Of a stretch of 8,616 nucleotides of DNA, positions 6,383 through 8,616 are shown in pieces (within the stretch, counting starts at the first letter, position 1; the number at the start of each line of letters is the position of its first letter). The DNA is from UBA11858 sp964589145 (GTDB taxonomy: Bacteria; Chloroflexota; Anaerolineae; Anaerolineales; UBA11858). The position numbers and the translations under genes were made by a program. The stretch covers positions 1 to 8,616 of the forward strand of contig CAZPSL010000051.1 of the NCBI GenBank assembly GCA_964589145.1, given 5' to 3'. The notes under the pieces are model-generated. The model was not told where the DNA came from and did no database searches. It saw nothing but the letters and a program-made list of their open reading frames with translations.

Positions 6383-8071
6383 TTACCACTTCACCAGCCC
6401 TCCGTCTATCGCCGACAAAATCGCCGTTGCCGCCGTCATGCCCAGGCCGCAGAACGAGGCGGTGGTCATCGTCCGGCCAATGGTGTGCAGCCGCTCGATG
6501 TCGCGGTCGGTGGCGGTTCCGGCAACGATTTTCTTGACAATCTCCAACTGGTAGCGGGTTCCCAGGCGGCAGGGGTTGCATTTTCCGCAGGATTCGTGGG
6601 CGAAGAACAGCGCCAAACTGAGCAGCACTTCACGCATGTCACGCCCCTCGCCAATGACCATCAGCACGCCCGAACCCAGGGAGAGCCCCGCGGCCTTGAG
6701 GCCTTCAAAACTCATCGGGGTATCCAGTTGGGCGGGAGAAGCGAAAGAACCCGCCGCGCCGCCCACCAAAACGGCCTGAACCGCGCCCGTATCGCCGCCC
6801 GCCATCTCGATCAGGTCACGCATCCGGGTGCCGAAGGGGGCCTCGTACACCCCGGGGCGGGGTACATCCCCGGAGAGGCAGAACAACTTGGTTCCCGGCG
6901 AGTCACTCGTCCCCTGGGAGCGGTAGGCCTCCGCCCCGTGTGCGAGAATCCAACCCGCGGCGGCGAGGGTCTCCACGTTGTTGATCACGGTCGGCCTGTC
7001 GAACAGCCCGTTGGTGGTCGGGTAGGGCGGCTTGTAGCGCGGCATCCCGCGGCGGCCCTCGATGGATTCGAACAGCGCGGTCTCCTCCCCGCAGACGTAA
7101 GCCCCCGCGCCGACGCGGATTTCCACGTCGAAGGAGAAGCCGCTGCCGAGGATGTTCTTGCCGAGGTACCCGGATGCGTAGGCGGCGTCAATCGCCCGCT
7201 GAAGGACGGCCCGCGGGCGGTGGTACTCGCTGCGGATGTAAACGTAGCCCTGCGCCGCGCCGATGGCGTACCCGGCGATCAGCATCCCCTCGATGACTGC
7301 CAGCGGATCACCTTCGAGCAGGGCGCGGTCCTTGAAAGTGCCCGGCTCGGATTCGTCAGCGTTGCAGACCACGAATTTGGGGCTGCTCTGCGCCCCGGCG
7401 GTGAACTTCCACTTCAGGCCGGTGGGGAACGCCGCCCCGCCGCGCCCCGACAGGCCGGACTGTTCCACCTCGGCGATGACCTCCTGCGGGGAGCGGGACA
7501 GCGCCGCCCGCAGACCGGCGAAGCCGCCCGCCTGTTCGTAGGCGGTCACGTCGTCGGGTGCGGCCGCGCCGATGCGGGCGGTCAGCCAGCGCGGTTCGCC
7601 CGCCGCGAGGCCCTGCGGGGCTTCGGGCGGGGAATCCAGCCAGGATGCGGGGGACGCGTCCAAATCGAGGGTGACGGGGACGCCGTTCACCAGCGCGGCG
7701 GGAGCCTGGTCGCACAGTCCCAGGCACTCGACTACCTCGAGGGAGTACGCGCCGTCCGGGGTGGTTTCACCGGCGCGGATGCCCAGGTGCTGCTCCAGCG
7801 CCTCCACATAGCGGACTCCGCCGTGCATCCGGCAGGCGGTGCCGCGGCAAATCTGGATGTGCTTCGCCCCCCGGGGGGCAAGTTTGAACTCGGTGTAGAA
7901 GGTGGCGACGTCGTAAACCTGGCTTTCGGGGACGCGGGTGAAGCGGGCGACGGCCTGCATGGCGTCTTCGGGGAGGTAGTTGTAGGTCTCCTGCACCCGA
8001 TGGAGGAGGGGGATGATGTCCTCCTCCCGACCCTGAAAGCCGGTGAAGAGGGTTTGGAGAGGTTCGGTCAT
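6383..8071 (-). CDS. NuoE-NuoF fusion, NAD(P)H/FMN-binding subunit of formate dehydrogenase
   Basis: This 562-aa protein is the diaphorase partner that passes electrons between the FdhA iron-sulfur chain and NAD(P)+. Residues 1 to about 130 form a NuoE-like thioredoxin-fold domain with the [2Fe-2S] ligands C75, C80, C116 and C120. A linker rich in Ala and Pro (about 130-175) joins it to a NuoF domain. There GLSGRGGAAFP (206-216), NADESEPGTFKDR (237-249) and GAGAYVCGEETAL (321-333) mark the FMN and NAD(H) sites, and C495, C498, C501 and C541 ligate a [4Fe-4S] cluster. The protein ends right after this cluster domain, so it lacks the extra ferredoxin modules of bifurcating-hydrogenase HydB. The domain order and size match the beta subunit of Methylobacterium formate dehydrogenase 1. 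The start is supported by AAGGAG 5 nt upstream (8077-8082). A hydrogenase or complex I subunit is possible in principle, but the flanking fdh genes argue for formate dehydrogenase. Preference for NAD or NADP cannot be read. Confidence 0.93.
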   Translation of the reverse strand: MTEPLQTLFTGFQGREEDIIPLLHRVQETYNYLPEDAMQAVARFTRVPESQVYDVATFYTEFKLAPRGAKHIQICRGTACRMHGGVRYVEALEQHLGIRAGETTPDGAYSLEVVECLGLCDQAPAALVNGVPVTLDLDASPASWLDSPPEAPQGLAAGEPRWLTARIGAAAPDDVTAYEQAGGFAGLRAALSRSPQEVIAEVEQSGLSGRGGAAFPTGLKWKFTAGAQSSPKFVVCNADESEPGTFKDRALLEGDPLAVIEGMLIAGYAIGAAQGYVYIRSEYHRPRAVLQRAIDAAYASGYLGKNILGSGFSFDVEIRVGAGAYVCGEETALFESIEGRRGMPRYKPPYPTTNGLFDRPTVINNVETLAAAGWILAHGAEAYRSQGTSDSPGTKLFCLSGDVPRPGVYEAPFGTRMRDLIEMAGGDTGAVQAVLVGGAAGSFASPAQLDTPMSFEGLKAAGLSLGSGVLMVIGEGRDMREVLLSLALFFAHESCGKCNPCRLGTRYQLEIVKKIVAGTATDRDIERLHTIGRTMTTASFCGLGMTAATAILSAIDGGLVKW

Positions 8072-8087
8072 GGGCGCTCCTTTTTGG

Positions 8088-8220
8088 GCAACGGATTAGG
8101 GAACGGATTAGCGGATGAGGGCAACGGATGGGGCTAGCAGCGAATGAGGGAACGGATTAGCGGATGAGGGAAACGGATGGGGCTAGCAGCGGATGAGGGA
8201 GCGGATAAACGGATGGGAAA
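8088..8220. repeat. 49-bp tandem duplication with flanking partial copies
   Basis: Two head-to-tail 49-bp units at 8099-8147 and 8148-8196 differ at only two positions (C/A at 8121 versus 8170 and A/G at 8143 versus 8192). Each contains AACGGATTAGCGGATGAGGG and GGATGGGGCTAGCAGCG. A partial copy precedes them (8088-8099) and degenerate pieces follow to about 8220 (GGAGCGGATAAACGGATGGG). The shorter motif ACGGAT recurs throughout. There is no gene in the array, and it ends a few bases from the ribosome binding site of the NuoEF subunit gene. Confidence 0.9.
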
Positions 8221-8223
8221 CGG

Positions 8224-8260
8224 GATGCCTCAAAGTTCACGGCGTGGTGTAAAAGGCATC
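8224..8260 (-). other. Weak stem-loop downstream of fdhD
   Basis: GATGCC at 8224-8229 pairs with GGCATC at 8255-8260, and a smaller CAC/GTG helix can nest inside the loop. It sits 24 nt after the fdhD stop on the - strand, with no U-run after it. It could be an attenuator, an RNA-processing site or chance. The rest of the 213-nt gap is repeat. Confidence 0.25.
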
Positions 8261-8284
8261 ACAAGCAAGCGTTTTGCCTTCTTC

Positions 8285-8616
8285 TCAATTGTACCCCAAC
8301 CGCTCGGGGTGACTATAAATTCGCATCGTTCCCTGGCGCACATAGCCGACCAGGGTGATGTTCCAGGCGCGCGCCATTTCCACGGAGAGCGAAGTCGGTG
8401 AGGTGCGGGAGGCGACCAGCGGACAGCCCATCACGGCGGCTTTGCGCACCATTTCGGATGAGATGCGCCCGGTCACCAGCAGGGCGCGGTCGCGGGTCTG
8501 GATGCCATTTTGCAGGCAGTAACCGGTCAGTTTGTCGAGGGTGTTGTGCCGACCGACGTCCTCCGCGCGGGCGAGCAGTTCCTCCGTGAGCGGGTTCAGC
8601 AGCCCGGCAGCGTGGA
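8285..8616 (-). CDS. fdhD: Formate dehydrogenase accessory sulfurtransferase FdhD, C-terminal part
   Basis: The frame is open on the - strand from the window edge (first full codon at 8614) to a TGA at 8287-8285, giving 109 residues of a protein normally about 260-280 aa long. It contains EDVGRHNTLDKLTG, LLVTGRISSEMVRKAA, SPTSLSVEMA and TLVGYVRQGTMRIYSHPERL, which match the conserved C-terminal blocks of FdhD. FdhD takes sulfur from an IscS-type desulfurase and transfers it to the bis-MGD cofactor of formate dehydrogenase; without it the enzyme is inactive. The Cys-x-x-Cys loop that carries the sulfur lies upstream, outside the window. The gene is the first of the three fdh genes seen, in the same direction, followed by a 213-nt repeat-filled gap. 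A short frame beginning at a GTG inside it (8476) is only the tail of this gene. Confidence 0.95.
   Translation of the reverse strand, partial: HAAGLLNPLTEELLARAEDVGRHNTLDKLTGYCLQNGIQTRDRALLVTGRISSEMVRKAAVMGCPLVASRTSPTSLSVEMARAWNITLVGYVRQGTMRIYSHPERLGYN

Noticed and set aside
6383..8071. Subunit of an electron-bifurcating hydrogenase or of complex I
   Set aside because: The N-terminal NuoE fusion, the lack of C-terminal ferredoxin domains, and the position between fdhD and fdhA favour a formate dehydrogenase subunit.
6287..8137. A 616-codon open frame on the + strand, longer than the gene opposite it
   Set aside because: It lies antisense to the NuoE-NuoF fusion, begins inside the low-complexity repeat and ends in the 49-bp repeat array. 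Its translation is Gly/Arg/Ala-rich with no recognisable domain. It is a shadow caused by high GC and strong codon bias.
8088..8220. CRISPR array
   Set aside because: The 49-bp units are directly adjacent, with no spacers of differing sequence between them, and no cas gene is present.

Overview
The window is GC-rich bacterial chromosome with tightly packed genes. The gene content fits an anaerobic or facultative bacterium that makes selenoproteins and metabolises formate: a NAD-linked formate dehydrogenase, a GAF/HD-GYP cyclic-di-GMP phosphodiesterase and a GT-C-like membrane protein. I suspect Chloroflexota (Anaerolineae-like), from the protein style and the intergenic GGATTAGGG-type repeats. 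That is an inference, because no rRNA or other marker is present.

Left part, + strand (1-3363). The window opens in the last 60 codons of a 3-methyladenine DNA glycosylase I gene (tag), which ends in a UUCG-capped hairpin. A consensus TATAAT box lies only 7 nt before the next ATG, so that gene (488-aa polytopic membrane protein, positions 236-1702) is probably read from a leaderless mRNA. It overlaps by 13 nt a gene for a GAF-GAF-HD-GYP protein (557 aa) with a complete predicted c-di-GMP phosphodiesterase active site. The pair looks translationally coupled. A 13-bp hairpin terminator at 3476-3509 separates this block from the convergent block to its right.

Right part, - strand (3508-8616, transcribed right to left). 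This is a formate dehydrogenase cluster in the order fdhD (partial, runs off the window), nuoE-nuoF-type fusion subunit (562 aa), catalytic subunit. The catalytic subunit is the highlight. A naive translation splits it into 346-aa and 545-aa pieces at an in-frame UGA (5158-5160). That UGA sits exactly at the active-site selenocysteine position of formate dehydrogenases, next to the conserved His. It is followed at the E. coli fdhF distance by a hairpin with a GGUCU apical loop. I therefore annotate one 896-residue selenoprotein, Sec at residue 347, carrying a NuoG-like chain of iron-sulfur clusters. Electrons would run from formate at the Mo/W-bis-MGD centre through the Fe-S clusters to the FMN of the NuoEF subunit and on to NAD(P)+. 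FdhD supplies the sulfur transfer needed to activate the cofactor.

The two intergenic gaps in the fdh cluster (184 and 213 nt) each hold G-rich, direction-biased tandem repeats that run almost to the Shine-Dalgarno of the following gene: 8- and 14-bp units with a strong G-quadruplex pattern in one, a 49-bp duplicated unit in the other. No tRNA, rRNA, CRISPR array or transposase was seen.
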